Of a DNA stretch of 50,674 nt, positions 25,237-34,818 are shown in pieces. Position 1 is the stretch's first letter. Each line of letters starts with the position of its first letter. Location: NCBI GenBank assembly GCA_934426285.1, contig CAKRYE010000009.1, forward strand, positions 1 to 50,674, given 5' to 3'. The translations under genes were made by a program, and so were the position numbers. This DNA is from an uncultured Blautia sp. (GTDB lineage: Bacteria; Bacillota; Clostridia; Lachnospirales; Lachnospiraceae). The notes beneath the pieces are model-generated. The model saw only the letters and a list, made by a program, of their open reading frames with translations. It ran no database searches and had not been told where the DNA came from.

Positions 25237-26688
25237 TTATCTGCTTAACTTCTCAATAGCTGCCTTTACTCGTCTGATTGTCTCATCCTTTCCGATGATT
25301 TCCATAATCTCTGTAGCTCCTGCTGGTGTCATCTGCTTGCCGGAAACAGCAGTACGCAGAGGCCACATTACATATCCGTTCTTATAACCATGCTCTTTTA
25401 CAAATGCACTTAAAGTCTCAAATAACGGATCATTTGTATAATCTTCCTGCTCTTCCAGAACCGGAAGTACTTCTTTTAATACTGCAAGAGAAGTCTCCTC
25501 ATTTGTTTTCATTTTCTTATGGCAGTACATGGCGGAATCATATTCCGGTACTTCCTCAAAGAAGTCGATCAGAGCCGGGATGTCAGGGAATGTTTCGATT
25601 CTGGTCTGTACCATTCCTGCAATCTTTTTGAAGTTGTAGTCTTTCTTCAGAACTTCTTTCATATACGGAAGTGCTCTCTCATAGAATTCATCCGGATCCA
25701 TTTTCTTGATATATTCACCATTCATCCAACGAAGTTTCGCAATATCAAATACTGCCGGAGATTTGTTGATATGATGATAATCAAATGCCTGTACCAGTTC
25801 ATCCAGTGTAAAGATCTCTCTGTTGTCAGAAGGACTCCATCCGAGAAGTGCCACATAGTTGATGATCGCTTCTGAAACAAATCCCTGATCAAGCAGGTCT
25901 TCATAAGAAGAATGTCCACAGCGCTTGGAAAGCTTCTGGTGTGTCTCATCTGTAATCAGCGGACAATGTACATAAACCGGGATATCCCATCCGAAAGCTT
26001 CATAGATACGGTTGTATTTCGGAGCTGAGGAAAGATACTCGTTACCTCTTACTACGTGTGTGATCTCCATTAAATGGTCATCGATTACGTTTGCAAAGTT
26101 GTAAGTTGGGTATCCGTCAGATTTGATCAGTATCAGATCTTCCAGTTCCTCGTTGTTGACTGTGATATCTCCGTAAATTACATCGTGGAATGTTGTAGTT
26201 CCCTCTGTCGGCATGTTGAAACGGATTACGTGTGGTTCTCCTGCATCAAGACGACGCTGTACTTCTTCTTTGGAAAGTTTCAGGCAACGTTTGTCATAAA
26301 TGGAAATCTCTTTTCCTGCCACAACACGTTTCATACCTTCCAGTTCTTCCTTCTTACAGAAGCAGTAGTATGCATCACCCTGCTCTACTAACTGCTGTGC
26401 ATACTTCAGATAGATTCCCTGTGCCTGACGCTCACTCTGAACATATGGTCCAAAGCCTTTGTCTTTGTCCGGGCCTTCGTCATGGAGAAGTCCTGTTTTT
26501 GCAAGTGTACGGTAGATAATATCTACAGCGCCTTCTACGTAACGTTCCTGGTCTGTATCTTCAATACGGAGGATGAAATCTCCGCCTTCATGTTTTGTAA
26601 TAAGGTATGCATATAATGCTGTTCTTAAATTTCCAACATGCATTCTGCCTGTAGGGCTTGGTGCAAATCTTGTTCTGATCTTGGTCAT
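25237..26688 (-). CDS. gltX: Glutamyl-tRNA synthetase
   Basis: GltX charges tRNA(Glu), and in many Firmicutes tRNA(Gln) as well, before amidation. I use the ATG at 26688 ([14 protein letters not shown], 483 residues), because AGGAG lies 11 bases upstream; the ATG at 26715 has none. Visible signatures are the HIGH-like [13 protein letters not shown] segment, the KLSKR motif, and a C-terminal anticodon domain. Promoter elements could not be placed with confidence. A terminator lies about 45 bases upstream of this start. Confidence 0.96.
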   Translation of the reverse strand: MTKIRTRFAPSPTGRMHVGNLRTALYAYLITKHEGGDFILRIEDTDQERYVEGAVDIIYRTLAKTGLLHDEGPDKDKGFGPYVQSERQAQGIYLKYAQQLVEQGDAYYCFCKKEELEGMKRVVAGKEISIYDKRCLKLSKEEVQRRLDAGEPHVIRFNMPTEGTTTFHDVIYGDITVNNEELEDLILIKSDGYPTYNFANVIDDHLMEITHVVRGNEYLSSAPKYNRIYEAFGWDIPVYVHCPLITDETHQKLSKRCGHSSYEDLLDQGFVSEAIINYVALLGWSPSDNREIFTLDELVQAFDYHHINKSPAVFDIAKLRWMNGEYIKKMDPDEFYERALPYMKEVLKKDYNFKKIAGMVQTRIETFPDIPALIDFFEEVPEYDSAMYCHKKMKTNEETSLAVLKEVLPVLEEQEDYTNDPLFETLSAFVKEHGYKNGYVMWPLRTAVSGKQMTPAGATEIMEIIGKDETIRRVKAAIEKLSR

Positions 26689-26730
26689 AACTTTTTTCAC
26701 TCCTGAATTTTTCATATATTCAAAATCTGT

Positions 26731-26755
26731 AAAAAAAGACCCTGCTTAAAAGCAG
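26731..26755 (-). terminator. Intrinsic terminator between the fab/acc operon and gltX
   Basis: On the minus strand CTGCTT and AAGCAG form a 6-bp stem with a 2-base loop (26755-26742), followed by GGTC and TTTTTTT (26737-26731). It would stop transcription coming from accDA before gltX. Confidence 0.7.
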
Positions 26756-26846
26756 CGCCTTTCTACTTTCGGGTTTATTATACGTCAGAGGCTTTCTTAT
26801 TTCAAGTCGGGATATTGGAAAATTTTAATGTTTTTTGCGTAGGGAC

Positions 26847-27061
26847 GCATGGGAAGCGATAGTGTCCGGGGGCTCAGTTTCGGAACCATTGTATTTCTAG
26901 GCATTTGGGAAGCCGCTAAAACCATGAGCCGCTCTCTCAAACTCGCTACGTCTCCGACTTCGCTCAGACAGTGAAACGATCGGCTCATAACGCGTCTTCC
27001 CAAATGCCAAGAACTACAATGAACCCTCAAATTCGCCCCCGGACACTATCGCTTCCCATGC
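26847..27061. repeat. 215-bp imperfect palindrome, MITE-like
   Basis: The outer 26 bases (26847-26872, GCATGGGAAGCGATAGTGTC and six more) are repeated exactly in inverted form at 27036-27061. The similarity continues inwards with gaps and mismatches (for example GGCATTTGGGAAG at 26900-26912 against CTTCCCAAATGCC at 26996-27008) to GAGCCG (26926-26931) and CGGCTC (26981-26986). A loop of about 49 bases remains. Frames on both strands encode similar PRTLSLPM peptides because of the symmetry, and these are not genes. It fills the gap between gltX and accDA and looks like a non-autonomous mobile repeat. Confidence 0.8.
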
Positions 27062-27115
27062 TGACTATCGGCTATATAACATATTTTTCTGCGCGTCCGT
27101 CTTTCCATTCACACA

Positions 27116-28831
27116 CTACATCTTACGAAATCTCTCATACCTTTCCTGCGCAATCTGCTGTTCACTTTTGCCAGCTTGTTTTACCAGGAACTGCTTCATC
27201 CTGATCTTCATATATTCTGCGATTTCAGGTAAATTTTCTTCACTTGCAGGATATTCCTCCGGTATGATCCGTTCAATGATTCCCAGTTCTTTCAGATGAG
27301 CTGCTGTCACTTTCATAACCTCCGCAGCTTCCGGTGCCTTCCTGCTGTCTTTCCAAAGAATAGATGCGAATCCCTCCGGTGAGAGGATGGTGTAGGTTGC
27401 GTTTTCCATCATCCAGACTTCGTTACCAACTGCCAATGCCAGCGCACCGCCGCTACCGCCTTCGCCAATCACAATCGAAAGTACCGGCACCTTCAGATCG
27501 GACATTTCCAGGAGATTCCTTGCAATAGCTTCGCCCTGTCCCCGTTCTTCTGCTTCCAGTCCGCAGAATGCTCCCGGAGTGTCTACAAATGTGATGACTG
27601 CGCGCCCAAATTTCTCTGCCTGTTTCATCAGGCGAAGAGCCTTTTTGTACCCTTCCGGTGATGGCATTCCGAAGTTGCATCTGATGTTTTCTTTTGTAGT
27701 ATGCCCTTTACGGATTCCGATTACTGTAACGGGCTGTCCGTCCAGTGTAGCAATGCCGCCGATGATGGCATTGTCGTCTCTGACACCTCTGTCACCATGA
27801 AATTCCATGAAATCATCAAAAATGGCATCAATATATTCCGCTGCTGACGGACGGTCACTGCTTCTGGCAATCTGGACTCTGTCCCAGGCTGTGAGATTTT
27901 TTTGTTTCTTCTGCTTTTTCTTTTTGCCAAAAGTATCGAAAGATCTGGCAGATGTTTCCTGTGGAAATTCTCCGTAACATTTTCTGGTATCATGCAGTTT
28001 CAGGATCAGCGAAAGAACATCCCGCATAGAGCCTCGTTCAACAATTCCGTCGAGAAATCCATGTTCCAGAAGAAATTCCGGTCTCTGGAAGCCCTCCGGC
28101 AGTTTCTGACCTATAGTCTGTTCAATGACTCTCGGGCCGGCAAATCCGATCAGTGAGCCTGGCTCTGCAAGGATAATATCTCCAAGCATGGCAAAGCTTG
28201 CTGTAACGCCACCGGTAGTCGGGTCTGTCAGCACAGATGTGTAGAGAAGCCCTGCCTGGGAGTGACGTTTAATGGCTGCGGAGGTTTTTGCCATCTGCAT
28301 CAGTGATACAATTCCTTCCTGCATTCTGGCACCGCCGGAGCAACAGAACAGAATGACCGGAAGTCCCTGTTTTGTTGCTTCTTCAAATGAGCGGGTGATC
28401 TTTTCTCCCACCACATATCCCATGGAAGCCATGAGAAATCTGGTATCCATGGCTCCGATCACTGTACGGATTCCTCCGATGGTGGCTTCTCCGATGAGAA
28501 TTGCCTCATCAAGGTGTGTTTTTTCTCTCAGATTCTCAATTTTCTGCGGATAATCCGGATAGTCCAGTGGATTGCTGTTGTCAATTCCTGTGAACCACTC
28601 TTTAAAACTTCCTTTATCTGCGATTATTTTGATCCGGCGTTTCGCACTGATTCTGAAATATCCTCCGCATTTCGGGCACACATAGGCGTTGGATATTACG
28701 TCTTCTCTGTAAACCATTTCTCCGCACTTTGGACATTTGATCCATAAACCCTCAGGTACGGAAACAGATGCGGACTGTTTGTTCCGCTCTTCTGAAACTG
28801 TTTTCTTAAAAAATCTCTTCAAGTCTGCCAT
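27116..28831 (-). CDS. accD-accA: Fused acetyl-CoA carboxylase carboxyltransferase (beta-alpha, AccD-AccA)
   Basis: The carboxyltransferase moves the carboxyl group from biotin to acetyl-CoA to give malonyl-CoA. One 571-residue chain contains both subunits. AccD (beta) covers about 1-290 with a zinc ribbon (Cys33, 36, 52, 55), GGARMQEG and [14 protein letters not shown]. AccA (alpha) covers about 312-571 with [29 protein letters not shown] and [13 protein letters not shown] lysine-rich linker (KKKKQKKQK) joins them. The AccA part lacks the usual N-terminal helical stretch of about 60 residues. AGGAG lies upstream of the ATG. It is the last gene of the operon, ending at the palindrome. Confidence 0.95.
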   Translation of the reverse strand: MADLKRFFKKTVSEERNKQSASVSVPEGLWIKCPKCGEMVYREDVISNAYVCPKCGGYFRISAKRRIKIIADKGSFKEWFTGIDNSNPLDYPDYPQKIENLREKTHLDEAILIGEATIGGIRTVIGAMDTRFLMASMGYVVGEKITRSFEEATKQGLPVILFCCSGGARMQEGIVSLMQMAKTSAAIKRHSQAGLLYTSVLTDPTTGGVTASFAMLGDIILAEPGSLIGFAGPRVIEQTIGQKLPEGFQRPEFLLEHGFLDGIVERGSMRDVLSLILKLHDTRKCYGEFPQETSARSFDTFGKKKKQKKQKNLTAWDRVQIARSSDRPSAAEYIDAIFDDFMEFHGDRGVRDDNAIIGGIATLDGQPVTVIGIRKGHTTKENIRCNFGMPSPEGYKKALRLMKQAEKFGRAVITFVDTPGAFCGLEAEERGQGEAIARNLLEMSDLKVPVLSIVIGEGGSGGALALAVGNEVWMMENATYTILSPEGFASILWKDSRKAPEAAEVMKVTAAHLKELGIIERIIPEEYPASEENLPEIAEYMKIRMKQFLVKQAGKSEQQIAQERYERFRKM

Positions 28832-28953
28832 TAAAATCCTGCTCCTTTATGTAACCCAATTTGATGTTGCTTTCAGACAGCAAAATAACGTTAATAACTA
28901 TTAATCAAACTAATTCTATCAAAAATAATTTTATAATTGCACCAGATTTTCTT

Positions 28954-30300
28954 TTACAGATCCGGATAATGCTGCGGAATGAAATCTGTGGTGATATTCC
29001 CCTCCTGGAAATCCGGCTGGTTCAGAAGTTCGTACAGAAAATCTACGTTGGTCTTTACCCCTTCGATTGCAACCTCTCCCAGTGCACTGATCATTTTCCG
29101 GATAGCACTGCGGCGGTCCTTGTCATAGACGATGATCTTGGCGATCATGGAATCATAGTATGGCGGGATTGCATAATCATTGTAAACTGCTGTATCCACA
29201 CGGATTCCGTTTCCGCCCGGAAGGTGCAGATCTGTGATCCTGCCAGGACATGGCATAAAATGTCTCTCAGGGTCTTCTGCATTGATCCTGCATTCCATGG
29301 CGTGACCGCGGATTTCTATGTCTTTCTGCTGAACGCTTAAGGGTTCTCCTGCCGCGATGCGAATCTGTTCTTTGATCAGGTCTACACCAGATACAAATTC
29401 TGTCACCGGATGTTCTACCTGGATCCTGGTATTCATTTCCATAAAATAGAATTCTCCTGACTGATCCAGAAGAAACTCTATGGTTCCTGCGCTTTCATAG
29501 CCTGCTGCCTTTGCTGCACAGACTGCGGTTTCTCCCATTCTCTTTCGCAGTTTGTCTGAAATTGCGATACAGGGAGATTCCTCGATCATTTTCTGGTGGC
29601 GTCTCTGAACAGAACAGTCACGCTCTCCCAGATGAATCACATTTCCGTATTTATCTGCGAGGATCTGTACCTCTACATGTCTCGGATTTTCCACAAATCG
29701 TTCCAGATACATGGTATTGTCAGAAAAAGAATGGACAGATTCCTGTTGTGCTGTTTCAAATAATTGGGCAAATTCCTGCTCATTGCGGGCTACACGCATT
29801 CCTTTTCCGCCACCACCTGCCGAAGCCTTGATCATAACCGGGAAGCCGATTTCTTTTACTGCTTCCTGTGCTTCTGCCACTGTATAAACCGGCTCTTTTG
29901 TGCCTGGCACCACCGGGACCTGGGCTCTGCGCATAGTGTTTTTTGCCTCTGATTTATTTCCCATTCTGGAAATGACATCTGCAGATGGACCAATGAATGC
30001 TACATTGCATTTTTCACACATTTCCACGAATCGGCTGTTCTCTGAGAGAAATCCGAAGCCTGGATGGATAGCTTCTGCATTTGTAGCAATAGTTGCGCTT
30101 AAGATCCGCTCCATGTTCAGATAGCTGTCTGCGGACTGTGCTTTGCCAATACAGACTGCTTCGTCTGCAAGCTGGGTATGCAGGGCATCTCTGTCTGCTT
30201 CTGAATAAACAGCAACTGTGCGGATTCCCATTTCACGGCATGCGCGGATAATGCGCACTGCAATCTCACCACGGTTGGCAATTAAAATTTTTCCAAACAT
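28954..30300 (-). CDS. accC: Biotin carboxylase subunit of acetyl-CoA carboxylase
   Basis: AccC carboxylates the biotin carried on AccB using ATP and bicarbonate. The 448 residues carry the N-terminal KILIANRGEIAVRI, the glycine-rich ATP lid ASAGGGGKGMR and the active-site FYFMEMNTRIQVEHPVTE block. The start has AGGAG upstream and lies three bases after the fabZ stop. The 28832-28953 gap before accDA holds no gene or clear signal. Confidence 0.97.
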   Translation of the reverse strand: MFGKILIANRGEIAVRIIRACREMGIRTVAVYSEADRDALHTQLADEAVCIGKAQSADSYLNMERILSATIATNAEAIHPGFGFLSENSRFVEMCEKCNVAFIGPSADVISRMGNKSEAKNTMRRAQVPVVPGTKEPVYTVAEAQEAVKEIGFPVMIKASAGGGGKGMRVARNEQEFAQLFETAQQESVHSFSDNTMYLERFVENPRHVEVQILADKYGNVIHLGERDCSVQRRHQKMIEESPCIAISDKLRKRMGETAVCAAKAAGYESAGTIEFLLDQSGEFYFMEMNTRIQVEHPVTEFVSGVDLIKEQIRIAAGEPLSVQQKDIEIRGHAMECRINAEDPERHFMPCPGRITDLHLPGGNGIRVDTAVYNDYAIPPYYDSMIAKIIVYDKDRRSAIRKMISALGEVAIEGVKTNVDFLYELLNQPDFQEGNITTDFIPQHYPDL

Positions 30301-30303
30301 TTG

Positions 30304-30735
30304 TTATGCTCCTACTGCAAAGGTCAGTTCTGCGATCACTGCTACTTTGCCGTCCTGATTTGTAGCTTTTGCTCTTCCAACTCCCATTGGCCCTTTTTCC
30401 TTGATGATCTCTACTTCAAGTGTAAGAGTGTCACCCGGAACTACTTTGTTCTTGAATTTTGCATTATTGATAGATGCAAAATATGCGATTTTTCCCTTGT
30501 TCTCCGGTTTGCTCAGGATTGCAACTGCACCAGTCTGCGCAAGAGCTTCAATGATCAGGACTCCGGGCATGATTGGTTCCTGTGGAAAATGTCCTGCAAA
30601 CTGCGGTTCATTGTAAGTAATACATTTCTTTCCTGTTGCTTTTACACCCGGAACCAGATCTTCGATTGTATCGATCAGGAGGAACGGGTGTCTGTGAGGA
30701 ATGATTTCCATGATTTCTTTTGTTGTAAGCTTCAT
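30304..30735 (-). CDS. fabZ: 3-hydroxyacyl-ACP dehydratase FabZ
   Basis: FabZ dehydrates 3-hydroxyacyl-ACP in the elongation cycle. The 143 residues contain IPHRHPFLLID, then the catalytic His49 (AGHFP) and Glu63 (VLIIEALAQ). GGAGG lies before the ATG. It is placed between accB and accC as in many Clostridia. Only one FabZ-like gene is present here; whether it also isomerises for unsaturated fatty acids cannot be told. Confidence 0.97.
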   Translation of the reverse strand: MKLTTKEIMEIIPHRHPFLLIDTIEDLVPGVKATGKKCITYNEPQFAGHFPQEPIMPGVLIIEALAQTGAVAILSKPENKGKIAYFASINNAKFKNKVVPGDTLTLEVEIIKEKGPMGVGRAKATNQDGKVAVIAELTFAVGA

Positions 30736-30761
30736 TGTGAATGCCTCCTTATCTTTTTTCT

Positions 30762-31238
30762 CTATTCTATCACAAACATTGGCTGTCCAAACTCTACCAT
30801 CTGTTCATTTTCTACCAAAATTTCTTTGACAGTACCGTCAAATTCTGACTCGATCTCATTCATCAGCTTCATTGCTTCAACAATGCCAAGAACCTGGCCT
30901 TTGTTTACTTTGTCTCCCACTTTCACGAACGGGGCACTGTCAGGAGATGAAGCTGCATAGTAGGTTCCTACAAGAGGAGATTTCACTACATTTCCTGTAA
31001 AAGTTTCTGTTCCGGTTGCCTGACCAGTTATCTGATTCTGCACTGCAGATTGCGCTGCCGCCTGCATCACCGGCTGATACTGAACTGACAATGCAGCATC
31101 TGTATTTGCTGCCGCCTGCTGTACGATTGTTTTCTCTGCTGACATGGAGATATTTAAGTTTCCGTCCTGCAGATTAAATTGTGTCAGATTTGAATCACTG
31201 ACTGCGTGGATCAGTTCTATTATATTTGATAATTCCAT
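30762..31238 (-). CDS. accB: Biotin carboxyl carrier protein
   Basis: AccB carries biotin between AccC and the carboxyltransferase. The 158 residues have an N-terminal helical region, an Ala/Gln/Thr-rich flexible linker (about 36-85) and a C-terminal biotinyl domain whose biotinylated Lys is residue 124 in EAMKLMNEI (Leu instead of the more common Met after Lys). A 106-base gap to fabF (31239-31344) holds no obvious terminator. Confidence 0.96.
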   Translation of the reverse strand: MELSNIIELIHAVSDSNLTQFNLQDGNLNISMSAEKTIVQQAAANTDAALSVQYQPVMQAAAQSAVQNQITGQATGTETFTGNVVKSPLVGTYYAASSPDSAPFVKVGDKVNKGQVLGIVEAMKLMNEIESEFDGTVKEILVENEQMVEFGQPMFVIE

Positions 31239-31344
31239 TTATGTCCTCCTGCCTGAACCAATCAGAGATTCAGGCTGTCTGATCCAGCCAGATATCTGAT
31301 TTTTCACCCTCCGCCGGATCTGTATTCATTATGTTTCTGTAAAA

Positions 31345-32580
31345 TCAGTCTTCGTATTTTTTAATAAGTAGGGATGCATTATGTCCACCAAATCCAAGTG
31401 AATTTGACAATGCATATTTAATATCCATCTTAACCGATCCGTTTCCTACATAATCCAGGTCGCACTGTTCGTCCGGTACCTGATAGCCCACTGTCTGATG
31501 GATCAGTCCTTCCTGAAGTTCTTTGACACAGGTGATCACTTCTACTGCACCGGCAGCTCCCAGAAGATGTCCTGTGACGGATTTAGTAGAATTTACTTTC
31601 ATTTCTTTTGCATGCTCACCGAATGTTTTCTTAATGGCAATAGTTTCAAATAAGTCATTGTGGTGTGTACTTGTACCATGGGCATTTACATACCATACAT
31701 CATCTGTAGATATACCTGCTTCTTTTACAGCAAGCTCCATGGCTTTGGCAGCACCGGAACCGTCTTCTGCAGGGGATGTGATGTGGAACGCATCTCCTGT
31801 TGCGCCATATCCTACAACCTCAGCGAGAATCTTCGCACCGCGGGCTTTGGCATGCTCCAGTTCTTCCAGAACTACAACACCTGCACCCTCACCCATAACA
31901 AAGCCGCTTCTTTCTTTGTCAAAAGGAATAGAACATCTCTTTGGATCTGTAGAGGATGTGAGAGCTGTCAGGGCTGCGAAACCACCAAAGCCTGTTGGTG
32001 TGATGGCAGCTTCTGTTCCCCCTGCTACCATTACGTCTGCATCAGACCACTGGATAGTGCGGTATGCTTCACCGATACTATGAGTTCCTGTTGCACAGGC
32101 TGTTACAACGTTGATATTCTTTCCGCGAAGACCGAACTGAATGGATACGTTTCCAGATGCCATATTGGAGATTAACAGCGGAATCATAAGCGGATTCAAT
32201 CTGCCCGGACCTTTTGTATTCAGAATCTCACAGGATTTCTCTACTACCTGCATGCTTCCGATACCGCTTCCCACGCTGCATCCCACACGGAACGGATCTT
32301 CTTTTGTCATATCAAGACCGGACTGCTCGATGGCTTCTTTTGCTGCAGCCACTGCATATTGGCTGAAAAGTTCCATACGTTTGGCAGATTTAAAATCCAT
32401 GTAATCTTTTGGATTGAAATTATTGATTTCTGCTGCCATATGTGCTCTGTATTTTGTCGTGTCAAAGCGGGTTACTTCTGCGAAGTTTGTTCTGCCCTCT
32501 TTTACGCTGTTCCAGAATTCTTCTACACTAAGACCTACAGGAGTGATAGCTCCCATACCTGTGATCACTACTCTTCTCAT
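31345..32580 (-). CDS. fabF: 3-oxoacyl-ACP synthase II (FabF)
   Basis: FabF elongates acyl-ACP with malonyl-ACP. The 411 residues show the catalytic triad Cys162 (ACATGTHS), His301 (VNAHGTSTHHND) and His338 (GHLLGAAG), plus NSLGFGGHN near the end. It starts 11 bases after fabG. No fabH is in this window, so initiation must be encoded elsewhere. Confidence 0.97.
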   Translation of the reverse strand: MRRVVITGMGAITPVGLSVEEFWNSVKEGRTNFAEVTRFDTTKYRAHMAAEINNFNPKDYMDFKSAKRMELFSQYAVAAAKEAIEQSGLDMTKEDPFRVGCSVGSGIGSMQVVEKSCEILNTKGPGRLNPLMIPLLISNMASGNVSIQFGLRGKNINVVTACATGTHSIGEAYRTIQWSDADVMVAGGTEAAITPTGFGGFAALTALTSSTDPKRCSIPFDKERSGFVMGEGAGVVVLEELEHAKARGAKILAEVVGYGATGDAFHITSPAEDGSGAAKAMELAVKEAGISTDDVWYVNAHGTSTHHNDLFETIAIKKTFGEHAKEMKVNSTKSVTGHLLGAAGAVEVITCVKELQEGLIHQTVGYQVPDEQCDLDYVGNGSVKMDIKYALSNSLGFGGHNASLLIKKYED

Positions 32581-32591
32581 TTTCTTCTCCT

Positions 32592-33332
32592 TTATACGTT
32601 CATACCGCCATCCACACTGATGACCTGACCTGTAATATAATCTGCTTTCTCAGATGCCAGAAATACTGCTGTATTGGCAATATCCTCCGGTTTTCCAAAC
32701 CGTCCCAGGATAATCTGTCTGCAGGCCGCTTCTTTCACGCTGTCTCCCAGAACCTCTGTCATCTCTGTATCCACGAAGCCCGGTGCAATGGCATTTACAG
32801 TAATTCCTCTGCTTCCCAGCTCTCTGGCCATAGTCTTCGTGAGGCCAATCACGCCAGCCTTGGATGCTGCATAATTGGCCTGTCCTGGATTTCCCAGAAT
32901 ACCGGACACAGAAGAAATGTTGATAATTTTACCACTACGCTGCTTCAGCATCTGTCTTGCGCTGTGACGGATCGTATTGAAGGTTCCCTTCAGGTTGATA
33001 TTTAATACAGCATCAAAATCCTCTTCCTTCATTTTCATAATCAGCCCATCTCTTGTGATCCCGGCATTATTCACCAAAATATCCAGATGTCCAAACTCAG
33101 CTACCACATCCCTGATCATTTTCTCACAGGCTGTAAAATCACTGACATCGCATTGGCAGGTAACAGCTTTTCCACCCTGTTCTTCAATCAGTTGTTTTAC
33201 CTCTGAGGCTTTTTTTTCTGAGCCATTATAATTGATAATTACCTGTGCTCCTTCTTTTGCCAGAGCCACAGCAATGGCTCTGCCGATTCCTCTTCCTGCC
33301 CCTGTGATCAGAGCTACTTTATTTTCCAGCAT
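32592..33332 (-). CDS. fabG: 3-oxoacyl-ACP reductase FabG
   Basis: FabG is the NADPH-dependent short-chain dehydrogenase that reduces 3-oxoacyl-ACP. The 246 residues have the cofactor motif GAGRGIG (11-17), NNAG (88-91) and the catalytic Ser141, Tyr154 and Lys158, with the VDGGM C-terminus. The ATG directly abuts the fabD stop. Confidence 0.97.
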   Translation of the reverse strand: MLENKVALITGAGRGIGRAIAVALAKEGAQVIINYNGSEKKASEVKQLIEEQGGKAVTCQCDVSDFTACEKMIRDVVAEFGHLDILVNNAGITRDGLIMKMKEEDFDAVLNINLKGTFNTIRHSARQMLKQRSGKIINISSVSGILGNPGQANYAASKAGVIGLTKTMARELGSRGITVNAIAPGFVDTEMTEVLGDSVKEAACRQIILGRFGKPEDIANTAVFLASEKADYITGQVISVDGGMNV

Positions 33333-34253
33333 TTACAGACACTCCTTTCTGACCGTTTCCAGATCCTCTGCCTTTTCCACATGAAGAGCTTTCACACTTC
33401 TGTCGATTTTTTTCAGGAAACCTGTAAGTGTTTTTCCGGGTCCGATTTCCACAAAGGTATCCACCCCGTCACGGATCATAGCTTCCACACACTGCTGCCA
33501 ACGTACAGAAGAGAACACCTGCCTTACCAGAAGTTCTTTTACTGAATCAGGTTCTGTTACATATCCTGCAGTAACATTAGTGACATATGGTATGGAAAAT
33601 GGCTGCAGCTCCACTGCTTCCAGTGCCTGTCCAAGCTTCTCACCTGCGCCCTTCAGCAATTCACAATGAAAAGGACCACTGACCTTCAGCGGGATCACTC
33701 TTCTGGCTCCTGCTTCTTTCAAAGCTTCTCCTGCAGCAGAAACTGCCTTTTCCTCTCCTGTGATCACGATCTGTCCCGGACAGTTATAATTGGCAACAGA
33801 AACAATACCCTCTGTCTCTTCGCATACCTTCTCGATCAGCCCTGCATCTGTTCCCAGAACTGCTGACATAGCGCCACCTGTGGGATAAGCCTCCTGCATA
33901 TAGATGCCTCTTTTTCTTACCACCTCAAAAGCATCCTTCTCCTTCATCACTCCGGAAGCAATCAGTGCGCCATATTCTCCCAGGCTCAGTCCTGCGTTTA
34001 CCTGAGAATGGATTCCTGTTTCCTCCAGCGCACGGAGCATGGCAATTTCCGCAGTAAGCATGGCGATCTGTGTATATTCTGTAATATTTAATCTGTCCTC
34101 TTCTTCAAAACATAACGCCCTGACATCCAGACCGCCGGCTTCAGACGCTGTCTGGAAAACCTGACGGCTTACCGGAAAACTTTCATAAAAATCCTTCGCC
34201 ATTCCGGTATACTGGGCACCCTGTCCAGGGAAAACAAATGCAATCTTGGACAT
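33333..34253 (-). CDS. fabD: Malonyl-CoA:ACP transacylase FabD
   Basis: FabD makes malonyl-ACP. The 306 residues show FVFPGQGAQY, the nucleophile Ser90 in GLSLGEYGAL, and His196 in SGPFHCELL. It is the first gene of the fabD-accDA run, with a candidate promoter and a FabT-like operator about 110 bases upstream, after the terminator that follows acpP. In many Clostridia fabK lies directly upstream; it is absent here. Confidence 0.96.
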   Translation of the reverse strand: MSKIAFVFPGQGAQYTGMAKDFYESFPVSRQVFQTASEAGGLDVRALCFEEEDRLNITEYTQIAMLTAEIAMLRALEETGIHSQVNAGLSLGEYGALIASGVMKEKDAFEVVRKRGIYMQEAYPTGGAMSAVLGTDAGLIEKVCEETEGIVSVANYNCPGQIVITGEEKAVSAAGEALKEAGARRVIPLKVSGPFHCELLKGAGEKLGQALEAVELQPFSIPYVTNVTAGYVTEPDSVKELLVRQVFSSVRWQQCVEAMIRDGVDTFVEIGPGKTLTGFLKKIDRSVKALHVEKAEDLETVRKECL

Positions 34254-34338
34254 ATATTATTTCCTCATCTTTCTCCACTCGTGTCAGTTATATATTGCAA
34301 GTTCAGGGCAAAAAATATTTTCCCCTGATATTCTATTA

Positions 34339-34370
34339 GTTTTACAATAAAATATTTTGTATATCAAAAT
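34339..34370 (-). promoter_or_regulatory. Candidate fabD promoter with FabT-like operator
   Basis: The palindromic ATTTTGATATACAAAAT at 34354-34370 resembles the FabT-type operator pattern (TTTGA-N3-TCAAA with flanking A/T) and contains TTGATA (34367-34362), a possible -35. A weak -10, TAAAAC (34344-34339), follows after 17 bp. The -10 call is uncertain; the palindrome is clear. Confidence 0.5.
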
Positions 34371-34376
34371 ATATAT

Positions 34377-34423
34377 TTAAAAAATTCTCCCCGGAGCCTG
34401 ATATCAGCCAGGTCTCCAAGGAG
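34377..34423 (-). terminator. Intrinsic terminator after acpP
   Basis: On the minus strand CTCCTTGGAG, a bulged A and CCTG (34423-34409) pair with CAGG and CTCCGGGGAG (34400-34387, two G-T pairs), followed by AATTTTTTAA. It separates acpP from fabD, so acpP can be expressed at a different level. Confidence 0.8.
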
Positions 34424-34438
34424 TTCTGCTTCACTTTA

Positions 34439-34672
34439 TTATACTTCTACACCTTTATTTTTAAGGTAATCTATAACTGCGCCAACAGTTGTCAGATCTG
34501 TAAGCTCCTCTGCCGGGATCTCAATATTATATTCGTCCTCAAGAGCCATAACCAGCTCAAACAGATCAAGGGAATCTGCTCCCAGGTCATCTTTAAAAGA
34601 AGTCTCAGAAGTAATCTCGGATGCATCACAATTTAACTGCTCTGCGATCATTTTGCTCATTTTTTCTAACAT
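34439..34672 (-). CDS. acpP: Acyl carrier protein
   Basis: AcpP carries growing acyl chains. The 77-residue acidic helical protein has the phosphopantetheine attachment Ser34 in DDLGADSLDLFELVMALE. AAAGGAG lies before the ATG. It has a strong promoter with an overlapping FabT-like operator and its own terminator, so it is a separate unit ahead of the fabD operon. Confidence 0.97.
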   Translation of the reverse strand: MLEKMSKMIAEQLNCDASEITSETSFKDDLGADSLDLFELVMALEDEYNIEIPAEELTDLTTVGAVIDYLKNKGVEV

Positions 34673-34749
34673 TGCTTTTTTCTCCTTTAATTAAGTCCTG
34701 CAGTATGATTCGGTTATTATCTCTCTGCCGGATGTTCTATTTCATAATT

Positions 34750-34792
34750 ACTTTGATATTCAAAGTATATATGCTCCTATCCCGTTTGTCAA
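34750..34792 (-). promoter_or_regulatory. Strong acpP promoter with overlapping FabT-like operator
   Basis: Minus-strand TTGACA (34792-34787), 17 bp, TATACT (34769-34764). The perfect palindrome ACTTTGAATATCAAAGT (34766-34750) begins inside the -10 hexamer, where a bound repressor would block initiation. It matches the pattern known for the MarR-family repressor FabT (TTTGA-N3-TCAAA). No fabT gene is in the window. Confidence 0.75.
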
Positions 34793-34818
34793 GCACTATT
34801 TTTGTTATCTTATTATTG

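Noticed and set aside
26689..26760. Possible T-box or riboswitch ahead of gltX
   Set aside because: Only a simple 6-bp terminator stem is visible; no specifier loop, no T-box sequence and too little room.
26797..27204. Overlapping ORFs of about 77 residues on both strands
   Set aside because: They lie in a palindrome and share SQMPR/PRTLSLPM peptides only because of symmetry; no ribosome binding sites.
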